Of a DNA stretch of 64,000 bases, positions 10,696 to 19,783 are shown piece after piece (the stretch's first letter is position 1; every line of letters begins with the position of its first letter). The notes below the pieces were generated by a model, which ran no database searches, was not told the DNA's origin, and saw nothing but the letters and a program-made list of their open reading frames with translations. The DNA is from Nostoc sp. CHAB 5836. Its GTDB lineage: Bacteria > Cyanobacteriota > Cyanobacteriia > Cyanobacteriales > Nostocaceae. The stretch is taken from the NCBI RefSeq assembly GCF_020829445.1, contig NZ_JAIVFV010000004.1, positions 35,613-99,612 on the forward strand, read 5' to 3'. The translations under genes and the position numbers were made by a program.

Positions 10696-11781
10696 ATGCC
10701 AATATCGCAGGAGTTAAGGCGCTTTGGACATCACCTGATTCTAGGTATTTCTGGCACGACATTAAGCGATGATGATAAACGTGCCCTTCATGAATTGAGA
10801 CCGATTGGGGTAATATTTTTTGCCAAAAACTTTTTGGATAGCACCCCATATCAGATTTGGTTGGAAAGCTTTAAAGATTTGAACAGCCAGATCCGAGAAT
10901 ATACCGAACGTGATTCCATGTTCATGACCCTCGATCATGAAGGAGGTCGTGTAATTCGTACACCAATGCCAATTACCCGTTTTCCTCATGCCTCGTTGCT
11001 GCGATCGCACGCCCGTGAGGTAGCAAAAGCCACAGCAGTAGAACTTAAATCACTGGGAGTAAATTTATCCTGGGCACCTGTAGCAGATGTTTTTTCCCAT
11101 CCCCACAACCCCGTCATTGGGCCTCGCGCCTTTGGTAGCACTCCCGAAACTGCTGCTCAAGGTGCTTGTGACTACTACCTTGGACTTCAAGAGTCAGGAA
11201 TTTTGGGATGCGCCAAACACTTCCCTGGACATGGAGACACTACTAAGGACTCTCACATTGAGTTACCAATACTGAATTTAAGTTTAGAAGACTTGCGAGT
11301 TCGAGAATTTATACCTTTTAAGGTTTTAATCGAAATACAGATTCCTTTAATTATGACTGCTCATATCTTATTTCCCAAGATAGATACTGATGTACCTGCA
11401 ACCCTTTCCCAGACTATCCTCAAAACCATACTTAGGGAGGAACTGGGCTTTGAGGGAGTAGTTGTATCTGACGACTTAGATATGAAAGCTATCTCAGATA
11501 TGTTTACTAAAGCTGGTACTGTGGCGCGGTCATTTAATGCAGGCTGTGACCTGTTTATAGTCTCGCGCAACATCAATTCATCATCTATTGAAAGAACTTA
11601 TCAGATTGCTGAAGATTTTGTCGATTCCCTCAGGAAGGGTAGCTTAAATGAGTCACTAGTGGAAGCCGCCAGAGAAAGAATCGATCAACTACTAGCAGTA
11701 ACACCGCAATACCCCGTTCATGCTCTGGATAAAGATATATTATTGCAACACGCACAACTAGCGATCGCTAGTTCGTATTAA
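10696..11781 (+). CDS. nagZ: beta-N-acetylhexosaminidase (glycoside hydrolase family 3)
   Basis: A 361-residue GH3 enzyme releasing N-acetylglucosamine from muropeptides during peptidoglycan recycling, normally in the cytosol; no signal peptide is seen. The signature CAKHFPGHGDTTKDSH is complete, including the catalytic His loop, and the nucleophile region VVSDDLDMKAI is present. MTLDHEGGRVIR is the substrate-binding strand. AAAGGA lies just upstream of the ATG. The length matches single-domain NagZ. Confidence 0.9.
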   Translation: MPISQELRRFGHHLILGISGTTLSDDDKRALHELRPIGVIFFAKNFLDSTPYQIWLESFKDLNSQIREYTERDSMFMTLDHEGGRVIRTPMPITRFPHASLLRSHAREVAKATAVELKSLGVNLSWAPVADVFSHPHNPVIGPRAFGSTPETAAQGACDYYLGLQESGILGCAKHFPGHGDTTKDSHIELPILNLSLEDLRVREFIPFKVLIEIQIPLIMTAHILFPKIDTDVPATLSQTILKTILREELGFEGVVVSDDLDMKAISDMFTKAGTVARSFNAGCDLFIVSRNINSSSIERTYQIAEDFVDSLRKGSLNESLVEAARERIDQLLAVTPQYPVHALDKDILLQHAQLAIASSY

Positions 11782-11834
11782 TAATTAACGTAAATCACCA
11801 TCCACATATCTAGACTCCCAAACTTTCAGCAACC

Positions 11835-12133
11835 ATAGGACTTACGCATTAGTCACAAAAAATAAAAGCTTTTAGTTTGTAGTCAGGGCTACCCTACGGG
11901 AACGCTCCGCGAACAGCCCTGATGAAAGAGGACTAAAGTCCTCACTACAAACTCAAAATAATATAGGACTACTATTTGATTTGTGAACAGATACGTAGGG
12001 TGCGTTAGCGTTTTGCGTAACGCACCGAATCCTTAAGAATGGTGCGTTAGCGTTTCGCGTAACGCACCCTACAAATACTTAATGTTGTTCAAAAATCAAA
12101 CCGGATTCCTATATGCCAGTTGCGTAAGTCCTA
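11835..12133. mobile_element. nested MITEs: ATAGGACTTACGCA outer element interrupted by a second MITE
   Basis: The outer ends ATAGGACTTACGCA and TGCGTAAGTCCT enclose a GTTTGTAGTCAGGGCTACCC repeat and a complete second element, 11963-12113. That second element is bounded by ATAGGACTACTATTTGATT and AATCAAACCGGATTCCTAT and carries inverted GGTGCGTTAGCG...AACGCACC arms. The inner family recurs at 56174 and 62710; the outer at 16282, 37498, 53624 and 56321. There is no gene in 11782-12259. Confidence 0.75.
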
Positions 12134-12182
12134 AACTAGAAAAAAGTCAGCATAATTAGTTATGATTCCCACAGTCATTGCA

Positions 12183-12250
12183 CCCCACCCTATAATCCCC
12201 TCCCCGCTCTTCGGGAGGGGAGACAAAGCGTAGCTTTGGCGGGGTGGGGT
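12183..12250. repeat. GC-rich hairpin repeat downstream of rpmB
   Basis: CCCCACCC at the left pairs with GGGGTGGGG at the right, with an inner CCCCTCCCCGCTCTTCGGGA fold-back. A similar unit lies at 42239-42305. It starts about 10 bases past the rpmB stop on the minus strand and could serve as its transcript end. Confidence 0.55.
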
Positions 12251-12259
12251 TGTTCGGGT

Positions 12260-12496
12260 TTAGTAATGATTCAGATTAATGCCAGCTTCTTTTGCCATTG
12301 CTTCTAACCCATTAACTTGTAGAGTTTTGATTGCTTTGGTAGACAGCTTTAATCTCACCCAGCGATTTCCGCCTTCCCACCAAACACGCTTGTTTTGCAG
12401 ATTAGCGTGCTGAAGGCGTTTAGTACGGCGGTGGGAGTGGGAAACAGCAAAAGCGTTATTTGCCTTTCTACCAGTTAGTACACAGCGACGGGACAT
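12260..12496 (-). CDS. rpmB: 50S ribosomal protein L28
   Basis: A 78-residue basic protein starting [20 protein letters not shown] and containing [20 protein letters not shown], the conserved L28 core. It belongs to the large ribosomal subunit and is of normal length. It precedes nothing co-directional at close range and is likely monocistronic. Confidence 0.96.
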   Translation of the reverse strand: MSRRCVLTGRKANNAFAVSHSHRRTKRLQHANLQNKRVWWEGGNRWVRLKLSTKAIKTLQVNGLEAMAKEAGINLNHY

Positions 12497-12579
12497 AGCA
12501 AGTATCTCCAGATTCTTATTTTAATACAGCCTTTCTATTTTAGGCCTTAGGCAACAGAAGTGGAGAAGGGGGTGGGGAG

Positions 12580-12663
12580 TGGGGAGATGAGGGAGATGAG
12601 GGAGATGAGGGAGAAATAATTCCTAACTTCTAACTCCTAACTCCTAACTCCTAACTCCTAACT
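12580..12663. repeat. GGGAGAT and CTAACTC tandem repeats between rpmB and htpG
   Basis: Three to four GAGGGAGAT units are followed by five TAACTCC units, ending three bases before the htpG stop. This is short tandem repeat DNA of the cyanobacterial type. Confidence 0.75.
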
Positions 12664-12665
12664 AT

Positions 12666-14657
12666 TTACTTGCTTGCTTGTTCCGTCAGCTTCGTAAGTA
12701 CCTCATTCGATCGCTCGACGAAGGATTTCATTCCCTCAGCGTCAAATCCTTTCTGAGACATCAGTGCTAAATCGTAAACGTGTTGGCAAATCAAGTTCAC
12801 TAACTGATCTGTAGACGATTGACCATCACCTTGAATGATACTGCCTTGGTTCAGATTTGCCAGATTTTGAATCAACGGATGAGCAGTATTCACCAGCAAA
12901 ATGTGGTCTTCGGGAAACTCTGCTGTCTGCTGCTGCATCATGGCGCTCATTTCTCGGACGCGGCGGAGAATCTCTGGTAAAAGCACGATCGCCGGTGGTG
13001 TGCCTTGAGGATCATCTGATTTCAAAGCTTCGGTACGGATGTTGAGTTTGGGTTTGTTGAGGGATTTCTCAAATAACTCTTTGATCGTCTCACTCCGGGT
13101 TTTGTTCGTTTTGGGATCAACAATTTCCGTAGCTTTGTCTTGTTCGAGCAGGCTATTATCTAAATCTGAGTCTACCCGCGTAAATTTGACATCCTGATAT
13201 TCCCGCTCTAGGAAGTTGATAAAGTGGGTGTCGATGAAGGAGTCCATAAACAGGACTTCTAAGCCTTGATTTTTGTGCAGTTCTATGTAAGTAGCTTGGG
13301 TTGCTTCATCGGTGCTGTAGAAAACCCGGTTTTGGTGTTGTTCTTTGTTACGCTCTAGATACTCTTTCAGCGTAGTATAGGGAGCGCTAGGTGCTGAGTT
13401 TTCAAGACTGGGTGAGGGAGGAGTGACATCTTGCCAAGCATCCCCGTCTGAAGACTGGACTTCAACCACTGGAGTTTCAGCCACAGGTTTTTCTGTCAGC
13501 TTGGCGGTGGTGCGGAAGACGATGATATCTTCAATTTGTTTTTTGAATTTATCGTCGTTAAGAACGCCGAATTTGACAAAAGTGCCGAGGTCTTTCCAAG
13601 CACTAATGTATTGTTCTCGGTTGTCGCGGAAAAGTTCTTTGAGGCGATCGCCTACTTTTTTGGCAATGTAGTCACCAATTCGCTTCACGGTGCGATCGCC
13701 TTGCAAAGCACTGCGCGATACGTTCAGGGGAATATCCGTACTATCAATCACACCCCGCATCGGCATCAGAAATTGCGGGATAATTTCTTCGCAGTTGTCG
13801 CTAACAAAAACTTGATTGCAAAATAGCTTGATCTGCCCTTTCGTTACATCTACATCCGGTCTCATTTTCGGGAAATACAAAATCCCGTTGATGATAAAGG
13901 GGTAGTCTGTATTTAAATGTACCCATAACAGAGGTTCTTCCTGAAAAGGATACAGGTAGCGGTAAAACTCTAAATAATCTTCTTGACTCAGATTACTTGG
14001 GGACTCTCTCCACGGTGCTTTTTGCTTATTTACTACTTCGCCATCGAGTTTAATTGGTACTGGCAAGAAGTCGCAGTAGGTCTTGACAAGATTCTTAATT
14101 CGTGCTGATTCGAGAAATTCTTCTTCCTCTCCTTGCAAGCTGAGAGTAATAGTAGTGCCACGAGTTGTCCGAGACGAGTCATCTAGGGTGAAAGCTGGGG
14201 AACCATCGCAAGTCCAGTGAACCGCCTGCGCTCCTTCTTGATAGGAAAGGGTATCAATTTCTACCTTTTGCGCCACCATGAAGGAAGAGTAAAAACCAAG
14301 ACCGAAGTGGCCGATGATCGGTTGATCTGATTTGCCTTCATACTTATGGATAAATTCTTCAGCACTAGAGAAGGCAACCTGATTGATATATTTCTTAACT
14401 TCATCTGCGGTCATCCCGATACCATTATCGGAGATGGATAGGGTTTTGTGATCTTTGTCAATGGCAATTTCAATTTCTGGTTCGCCGATATCTCCAGCAT
14501 AATCTCCAGCGCGGGATACCATTTTCAGCTTTTGGATAGCATCTACAGCGTTGGATACCAGTTCTCGTAAGAAGATTTGGTGATCTGAGTAAAGCGACTT
14601 TTTAATGATCGGGAAAATATTCTCAGTATGAATACTGATAGTACCTTGTTCCAGCAT
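12666..14657 (-). CDS. htpG: molecular chaperone HtpG (Hsp90)
   Basis: A 663-residue ATP-dependent Hsp90 chaperone acting on stress-denatured and assembling proteins, including phycobilisome linkers in cyanobacteria. The GHKL ATP-binding motifs are present in order: ELVSNAVDAIQKL (about 32-44), ISDNGIGM (about 75-82) and GHFGLGFYSSFMVA (about 118-131). The middle domain carries SRSALQGD. A low-complexity Pro/Ser insert (SSDGDAWQDVTPPSPSLENS) sits in the middle-to-C-terminal linker. The length is normal. I see no CIRCE-type operator upstream. Confidence 0.97.
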   Translation of the reverse strand: MLEQGTISIHTENIFPIIKKSLYSDHQIFLRELVSNAVDAIQKLKMVSRAGDYAGDIGEPEIEIAIDKDHKTLSISDNGIGMTADEVKKYINQVAFSSAEEFIHKYEGKSDQPIIGHFGLGFYSSFMVAQKVEIDTLSYQEGAQAVHWTCDGSPAFTLDDSSRTTRGTTITLSLQGEEEEFLESARIKNLVKTYCDFLPVPIKLDGEVVNKQKAPWRESPSNLSQEDYLEFYRYLYPFQEEPLLWVHLNTDYPFIINGILYFPKMRPDVDVTKGQIKLFCNQVFVSDNCEEIIPQFLMPMRGVIDSTDIPLNVSRSALQGDRTVKRIGDYIAKKVGDRLKELFRDNREQYISAWKDLGTFVKFGVLNDDKFKKQIEDIIVFRTTAKLTEKPVAETPVVEVQSSDGDAWQDVTPPSPSLENSAPSAPYTTLKEYLERNKEQHQNRVFYSTDEATQATYIELHKNQGLEVLFMDSFIDTHFINFLEREYQDVKFTRVDSDLDNSLLEQDKATEIVDPKTNKTRSETIKELFEKSLNKPKLNIRTEALKSDDPQGTPPAIVLLPEILRRVREMSAMMQQQTAEFPEDHILLVNTAHPLIQNLANLNQGSIIQGDGQSSTDQLVNLICQHVYDLALMSQKGFDAEGMKSFVERSNEVLTKLTEQASK

Positions 14658-14711
14658 AATTGGTAATTTTCGATGTTAGTATCTGAAATGATGATAGTGG
14701 CTAATACAACT

Positions 14712-14862
14712 TATAGCGGTTCTCAGTTGAGTCCAATATAGACCTAACCCCCAGCCCCTTCCCTTATAGGGAAGGGGAGTAAGATTCAAAGCCTCTCTCC
14801 TTTTGGGAGGGAGGAATGGAAGCGAGATCAAACTATATTGCATACAAATGAAAAGTGCTATA
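14712..14862. mobile_element. MITE-like repeat with TATAGCGGTTCTC end
   Basis: The imperfect ends TATAGC...AATATA and TATATT...GCTATA enclose the CCTAACCCCCAGCCCCTTCC / CTCTCTCCTTTTGGGAGGGAGG repeat pair. A related unit is at 42095-42224. It lies in the 14658-15154 gap, which holds no gene. Confidence 0.55.
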
Positions 14863-15080
14863 GACCTCTTTTTTCCAGGATAAACCCCTGGAGAATAGAC
14901 AACGGCATGATACCAATTAGGATTTTAAAAGCATAACTTAGGCGATCGCTCGTTTTTTGAGGATTGTTTGCCCCCATTTTCTGATTCGGATTTCCCTACT
15001 CCCTCATCTTTCCAGTGCAGAGGAGATTAATCGCGTCTCTCCCGATATATCTACTACCTTAGTTGAGACTGCTGTCTAAA

Positions 15081-15167
15081 AGACATCTGGTGAGAATGTA
15101 GAGACGTAGCAGTGCTACGTCAAGACAAGGGTTCTGGGTAACGCATATTTAATTTCACCAGATGTCT
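15081..15167. mobile_element. MITE, AGACATCTGG family, copy 4 (inverted), overlapping a gene end
   Basis: An 87-bp copy in the opposite orientation, from AGACATCTGG to CCAGATGTCT, with GACGTAGCAGTGCTACGTC inside. Its right repeat encodes the last three residues (Asp-Ile-Trp) and the TGA of the methyltransferase gene on the minus strand. Confidence 0.85.
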
Positions 15168-15814
15168 AAAGTATTCCTGGAATTATTCTCTAACACCAAA
15201 AAATAGTGGTATGGATAAGTAGGATCGATAAATTCTTGCTTGAGAGTTAACCCAGCTTTGGCAACAGAGTTTAAAATCCGCTTTTTGGGATATCCTTTCA
15301 AACCCATTTCCCAGTAGTGTTCGTCACAGACTGGCTTTGTACTCCAGAATTTGGGCAAATTGAGTAATAAATGCCTTGGTCTACCGGAGAAAGAGGTTTT
15401 GATTTGAAATGCAAGGTATTGGGTGCAATAGGGAATCGAAATCACCAAAAATTTCTTGGTTGCTTCGGCAAGTTTTTTCAGTGCTTCTTCTGACTGTTCA
15501 TAAGGGAAGTGTTCCAGCACTTGAAACAAGACAATCGCATCAAATTTATCTTTCGGTAACGAAAAATCTGTTGTCAAATCTAAAATCATTTCTGGCTTGA
15601 GATTGGGGTCAACATCAGCAGTAGTGACGTTGTATCCATTATTCTTCAAGATGTCTGTTAACAGAGAATTAAAAATCCCAATTTCCAGAACGTTTTTTAC
15701 CTGATTACCCAGTGAAAAAATTAGACGCAACTGGTGATGGTAACTGATCAGGCGATTTTTTGATAAATATTCTGAATTCCTGATATCTAAGGAGGTGATG
15801 AGTTGCATAAACAA
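15155..15814 (-). CDS. class I SAM-dependent methyltransferase
   Basis: A 219-residue Rossmann-fold methyltransferase. SAM-binding motif I is VLEIGIFNSLLTDIL (near residue 42), followed by an acidic strand end (TTADVDPN) and the post-motif region FDAIVLFQVLEHFPY, typical of the methyltransferase 11/23 group. The substrate is unknown; polysaccharide clusters often carry such enzymes, but none is adjacent. The stop codon and last three residues come from a MITE end, so the native C-terminus may have been slightly longer. Confidence 0.8.
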   Translation of the reverse strand: MFMQLITSLDIRNSEYLSKNRLISYHHQLRLIFSLGNQVKNVLEIGIFNSLLTDILKNNGYNVTTADVDPNLKPEMILDLTTDFSLPKDKFDAIVLFQVLEHFPYEQSEEALKKLAEATKKFLVISIPYCTQYLAFQIKTSFSGRPRHLLLNLPKFWSTKPVCDEHYWEMGLKGYPKKRILNSVAKAGLTLKQEFIDPTYPYHYFLVLENNSRNTLDIW

Positions 15815-16056
15815 TGCCTACCTAAGCTGATAGATTAACAAATTTGATGGGTATACAACTATAGGATTCCCGGAAAAATCGTGAAAGTAACAGCATCTTG
15901 ACCCGGCGATTAGAAGCCGTAATGCCAAAGCGCCCCTTCCTAACTATCTTTCAATAGTGTCAGGACTTACGCAACTGGCATAAAGCGCGGGCTGGCGGGT
16001 AGTCGCCTGAGTTTTACAGAAATATAGCGTAGACGCACAGTGGCTTGTCGTCAGAC

Positions 16057-16083
16057 ATCGCTCGGTATTGAACCAGAAGCCTA
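16057..16083 (+). repeat. 27-bp direct repeat, left copy (Uma2 3'-end remnant)
   Basis: Identical over 27 bases to 20479-20505, which encodes the last residues (GIEPEA) of the Uma2 protein. CTCGGTATTGAACCAGAAGC is the core. It is either a scrap of a second Uma2 gene or a junction repeat bracketing the 16.1-20.5 kb segment. Confidence 0.75.
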
Positions 16084-16281
16084 ATATTTAACTGTAGGTT
16101 ACAGGTAGACTGTGCAAGCACCTTGTCGTTAGACATCGCCGTGACTTAACCAGAAGCGATACCTACGGTAAGCTACGCTAACCCGCCAATTTTGGATTTG
16201 CCTGGGGAAGGTAAACAAGTAATAGACTAGGTACGTAGAAGCGCGAAATTTCGCGCCTCAATGATTTTGTAAGATAGTAGG

Positions 16282-16376
16282 ATAGGACTTACGCAAAAAC
16301 CCTCTCAAACTCTGATTCCTCTGTGGCCTCTGCGTCCTCTGTGGTTCGTTTTCCGTTGCCTTTGCCTAAGTCCTAT
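16282..16376. mobile_element. MITE, ATAGGACTTACGCA family
   Basis: A 95-bp element from ATAGGACTTACGCAAA to TTGCCTAAGTCCTAT with the interior CTCTGTGGCCTCTGCGTCC. It is about 110 bp upstream of the DUF262 gene. Confidence 0.75.
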
Positions 16377-16483
16377 AGGATTGAAATACACCAGTTAAAA
16401 AGCCCCATTTGCTGATGTAGTAACACCAAGCATCACTAATAACTGAGTGAACAAACAAGTGTTAATACTAAGGAGTAAGCGCT

Positions 16484-17602
16484 GTGATGAATTTGGATAA
16501 CTACAATGCAGAATTAGCTGATGAAGAAATTTTAGAAGAACAAGAACAAGAGGAAAAAGTTACTTTTCAGTATGACCCTGATCAAATTAACATTGTAACT
16601 AGGGAACCAACAATAGAGTTATTGCTTAAAAGAATCAATGAAGAAGCCCTTGATTTAGCACCTGATTTCCAACGTCATGCGGATATATGGAAAGAAGATG
16701 CCCAAAGCAGGCTTATAGAATCTATTATTATCCGCATCCCCATACCAGCATTTTATATAGATGCGACTAATGAAGATAAATGGTTAGTAGTCGATGGACT
16801 ACAGCGTCTATTTGCACTAAAGCGCTTTATTCTCGACAAAAAACTCAAACTATCTGGATTAGAATATCTGACAAATCTGGAAGGTAAAACCTACGATCAA
16901 ATTGATCGCAGATACCAACGCCGCCTTGAAGAAACTCAACTAACAGTATATTTAATCGAAAAAGGTACACCTCCAGAAATTAAATATAATATTTTTAAAC
17001 GTATTAATACAGGAGGGCTTGCTTTATCTCCTCAAGAATTACGCCATGCTCTTAATCCTGGTAAGGGAACAAACTTTTTAACTAAACTTGCTGCATATCC
17101 AAAATTTAAACAGGTAGTTAAACTTGGAAATGACCGGATAATGCGTATGGATGATCGGGAATTTATACTAGGTTTCTTAGCCTTTACGTTGACCCCTTAT
17201 AAAGATTATGCCGACAACAGAGATACTTTTTTAACTAAAGCACTATCTAAAACAAATAAACTCTCTGAAGCTGAGTTATCTAACATTGAAAATAATTTTC
17301 AAAGAACAATTATAGCTACCTGGAACATCTTTGGCAAAGATGCGTTTCGGAAAATATCTAATTCTCAGAAAAGACAGTTTCCTATAAATAAAGCTCTATT
17401 TGAATCTTGGTCAGTACTTCTGAGTAAATTGAGTGACGATCAAATACAAATTTTAATAGATAGAAAACACAAATTGATTGATATATTCAAGACATATATA
17501 GACAATGATAAAGATTTTTTAGAATCTATATCTCAGGCTGCCGAGAAAGTACAGTATAGATTTAGTACTATAGAAAAAATAATTCAGGAAGTACTTCTAT
17601 GA
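16484..17602 (+). CDS. DUF262 (GmrSD N-domain-like) protein, first gene of a putative defence operon
   Basis: A 372-residue protein. A Glu-rich N-terminus (about 12-25) precedes a DUF262 domain with its usual markers: DFQRH (61-65), IIIRIPIPAFYI (81-92), the ParB/Srx-like VDGLQRLFAL (103-112; DGQQR in most relatives) and FKRINTGGLALSPQELRHAL (171-190). Known DUF262 proteins include the GmrS part of the type IV enzyme GmrSD, where the DGQQR site uses nucleotides to control cleavage of modified phage DNA. No HNH/DUF1524 half is fused here, so any effector must be a partner. It overlaps the next start by four bases (ATGA). The region is AT-rich and lacks HIP1 sites, unlike its neighbours. Confidence 0.82.
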   Translation: MMNLDNYNAELADEEILEEQEQEEKVTFQYDPDQINIVTREPTIELLLKRINEEALDLAPDFQRHADIWKEDAQSRLIESIIIRIPIPAFYIDATNEDKWLVVDGLQRLFALKRFILDKKLKLSGLEYLTNLEGKTYDQIDRRYQRRLEETQLTVYLIEKGTPPEIKYNIFKRINTGGLALSPQELRHALNPGKGTNFLTKLAAYPKFKQVVKLGNDRIMRMDDREFILGFLAFTLTPYKDYADNRDTFLTKALSKTNKLSEAELSNIENNFQRTIIATWNIFGKDAFRKISNSQKRQFPINKALFESWSVLLSKLSDDQIQILIDRKHKLIDIFKTYIDNDKDFLESISQAAEKVQYRFSTIEKIIQEVLL

Positions 17603-18759
17603 TTGATTCCCTGACACTCACAAATTTTAAGCCTTTTCAAAATCAACCTCTTACATTTAGACCACTGACATTTTTATCTGGACTTAACAGTACTGGTAAG
17701 TCTTCTGTTTTACAAGCATTATTATTATTAAGGCAATCTTATCAAAAAGGTTTATTGTCAGAAAAAGGCTTAGTACTCAATGGAGATTTGATTAATATTG
17801 GTACAGCTAAAGATGCAATTTTTGAAGGTGCATCTAAACAAGAAAAACTAGTATTTGAAATAGGTTGGAAAAATGGCACTAAAAGTATATGGAAATTTAA
17901 AAATGAAGATGAAGATATAGGGGCTAATTTTTTATACCTTACTTCAGAAGATGTAGATTCTCAAGTATATCAATCATCCAATCTTTTTAATCAAAATTTT
18001 CATTACATTGAGGCAGAGCGTATAGGGCCAAGAGCATTTAATCAAATGTCATATGACAAAGTTCAATTACTCGGAACACTGGGCGCTAGATGTGAATATA
18101 CATTATATTTCCTTTCAGTCAATGAGAAGAGAATTATTGCTAATGAAAAATTGAGTCATCCTAATGTAAAAAGTTCACAGCCACAATACGACGATCCAGA
18201 GGAAAAATCACTAGCTTTAATAGATCAAGTAGAAGCATGGATGGGAGAAATTAGCCCAGGTACACGTATAAGGATAAAATCAAATCCAGATATGGATTTG
18301 ATAAATTTACAATGCGGGTATGGAGATAGCAATCCTTATCGTGCAACTAATGTTGGCTTCGGAATTACCTACAGTTTACCAATCATAGTAGCTGTACTCG
18401 CCTCAGAACCTGATACACTAATTCTAGTTGAAAACCCAGAGGCTCATCTTCATCCTAGAGGGCAGACAAAAATGGGTGAATTGTTAGCACTGGCTGCTAG
18501 TTGTGGTGTTCAAGTGGTGATAGAAACTCATAGCGATCATGTTTTAAACGGAATTCGGCTTGCAGTTCATAGCGGAAAACTTGAGCCAGAAGATGTCCAG
18601 TTACACTATTTCCAGCGCCAAGAAAAACAAGGACAAGCATTTACTCATGTAGTTTCACCACGCATTGATAGGAATGGCAGAATTGATCGATGGCCAGATG
18701 GATTCTTTGATGAGTGGGAAAAGAATTTAATCACCTTACTAAAACCAAGGGATGTTTAA
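17599..18759 (+). CDS. AAA ATPase of the DUF3696/AAA_15 type (OLD/SMC-like), second gene of the putative defence operon
   Basis: A 386-residue ABC/SMC-like ATPase. Walker A is GLNSTGKS (28-35), followed by SVLQALLLLRQSY; a signature-like segment NVGFGITYSLPII lies at 251-263; Walker B is LILVENPEAHLHP (274-286); a switch segment VVIETHSDHVLNGIR lies at 306-320. The C-terminal part matches the DUF3696 architecture. No TOPRIM domain follows, so it is not a full OLD nuclease. The ATGA overlap upstream and the 3-base gap downstream show strict operon coupling. It probably hydrolyses ATP to sense DNA or to regulate the partner proteins (inference from the family). Confidence 0.85.
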   Translation: MIDSLTLTNFKPFQNQPLTFRPLTFLSGLNSTGKSSVLQALLLLRQSYQKGLLSEKGLVLNGDLINIGTAKDAIFEGASKQEKLVFEIGWKNGTKSIWKFKNEDEDIGANFLYLTSEDVDSQVYQSSNLFNQNFHYIEAERIGPRAFNQMSYDKVQLLGTLGARCEYTLYFLSVNEKRIIANEKLSHPNVKSSQPQYDDPEEKSLALIDQVEAWMGEISPGTRIRIKSNPDMDLINLQCGYGDSNPYRATNVGFGITYSLPIIVAVLASEPDTLILVENPEAHLHPRGQTKMGELLALAASCGVQVVIETHSDHVLNGIRLAVHSGKLEPEDVQLHYFQRQEKQGQAFTHVVSPRIDRNGRIDRWPDGFFDEWEKNLITLLKPRDV

Positions 18760-18762
18760 CAC

Positions 18763-19704
18763 ATGGACTTGGAGATGGTGTTTAATGATCTGTCCATGCG
18801 AATTCCTGCTGATAATATTCAAACAGCTAAACAAAGGATGTTAGACCTGATTGCTACAGCAAGAGAAGCTGCGGAAAGAGGTGTAAAGCCAATAATTCGC
18901 ACGCATAGTGAGTTTTATGCTGGTGTCCTAGCGAATAATTATTCTTTATCTAATTGGCTTGTAGATCCAAATATAGATAGAGATGACATACGATTTATTC
19001 TCACAGCAGCAAGGACTCCTTTTCTAGCAGATATTCAGAACTCTGAGATTGAAAATAGAAATATACTATCTGACTTTTGCTGTGAGGGAGAAACTAGTGC
19101 CGGTCTTGGCATTGCTTATCTGCTTGAATCTCTTGCTTTAAGCATCAGATCAGAATCGAAATGGAAATCTAATAGTATTGTTCTGGAAGTTAGTTGGTTA
19201 GAAGACAGTGAAAACTTGAATTCGGATACAGTAGCAGTTGTTCACGCCAGTAGCAAAGAGCATGTACAAGAACATATTGCTTGGATACAGGAACGTCTGA
19301 GAACAGGAGTTCGTGACGGACTAGATTTGTGGAATCGCAGAGAAGATTTATTTCCATCCCTGCTCTTTTGTGAAAGTGTTAATCAACAGATACAAAATCT
19401 TGGTAATGGTGATCCAATGCTAAGACAGGTTGTTAGAAAGTTGTTTGAACTAAAAAACTACTGTAAAACTTGGACAGATGGAGCTTTTAATTTAGATCTT
19501 ATTCCTAGCAAAGCGACTCCAGAAAGTGACTCTAGACTTCAAAAATTAAAGCCGAAACTAACCTTTAAGTGTCCTGATAATGTGCATCGTATCTTTAGTT
19601 TGCACCTAAGAATGACTGGTGCAGGGCCTTGGCGGCTTCATTTTTCTGAAGAATTAGGGCCAGCTAAAATTCTCATTGGGTACATTGGGTCAAAAATCCG
19701 ATAA
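18763..19704 (+). CDS. unknown protein, third gene of the putative defence operon
   Basis: A 313-residue soluble protein I do not recognise. The N-terminus (MRIPADNIQTAKQRMLDLIATAREAAERG) is helical, with IIRTHSEFYAGVLANNYSLS after it. A middle part has LLESLALSIRS and a strand pair (SIVLEVSWLED, TVAVVHASSKEHVQEHI). A conserved-looking C-terminus, IFSLHLRMTGAGPWRLHFSE, runs to GYIGSKIR. There is no transmembrane segment and no obvious nuclease motif. Its fixed place three bases after the ATPase gene makes it the likely effector or sensor of the system (inference). Base composition matches the two genes before it. Confidence 0.7.
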   Translation: MDLEMVFNDLSMRIPADNIQTAKQRMLDLIATAREAAERGVKPIIRTHSEFYAGVLANNYSLSNWLVDPNIDRDDIRFILTAARTPFLADIQNSEIENRNILSDFCCEGETSAGLGIAYLLESLALSIRSESKWKSNSIVLEVSWLEDSENLNSDTVAVVHASSKEHVQEHIAWIQERLRTGVRDGLDLWNRREDLFPSLLFCESVNQQIQNLGNGDPMLRQVVRKLFELKNYCKTWTDGAFNLDLIPSKATPESDSRLQKLKPKLTFKCPDNVHRIFSLHLRMTGAGPWRLHFSEELGPAKILIGYIGSKIR

Positions 19705-19783
19705 TTTCAAAGCTAATTAGAAAAAGCGATCGTCTACACTTGCTAAACTAAAAAACAACCCTTACTCCTGCAAAGGTAACCTT

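Larger units (their letters stand above)
15815..16483. other. repeat-rich gap upstream of the accessory island
   Basis: A non-coding stretch holding a single ACTTACGCAACTGGCAT half-end near 15962, two GTCGTCAGACATCGC / GTCGTTAGACATCGC repeats (about 16047 and 16125), the 27-bp direct repeat matching the Uma2 gene end (16057-16083), and a MITE at 16282-16376. The triad promoter must lie in about 16377-16483, but I see no clear -35/-10 pair. Confidence 0.6.
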
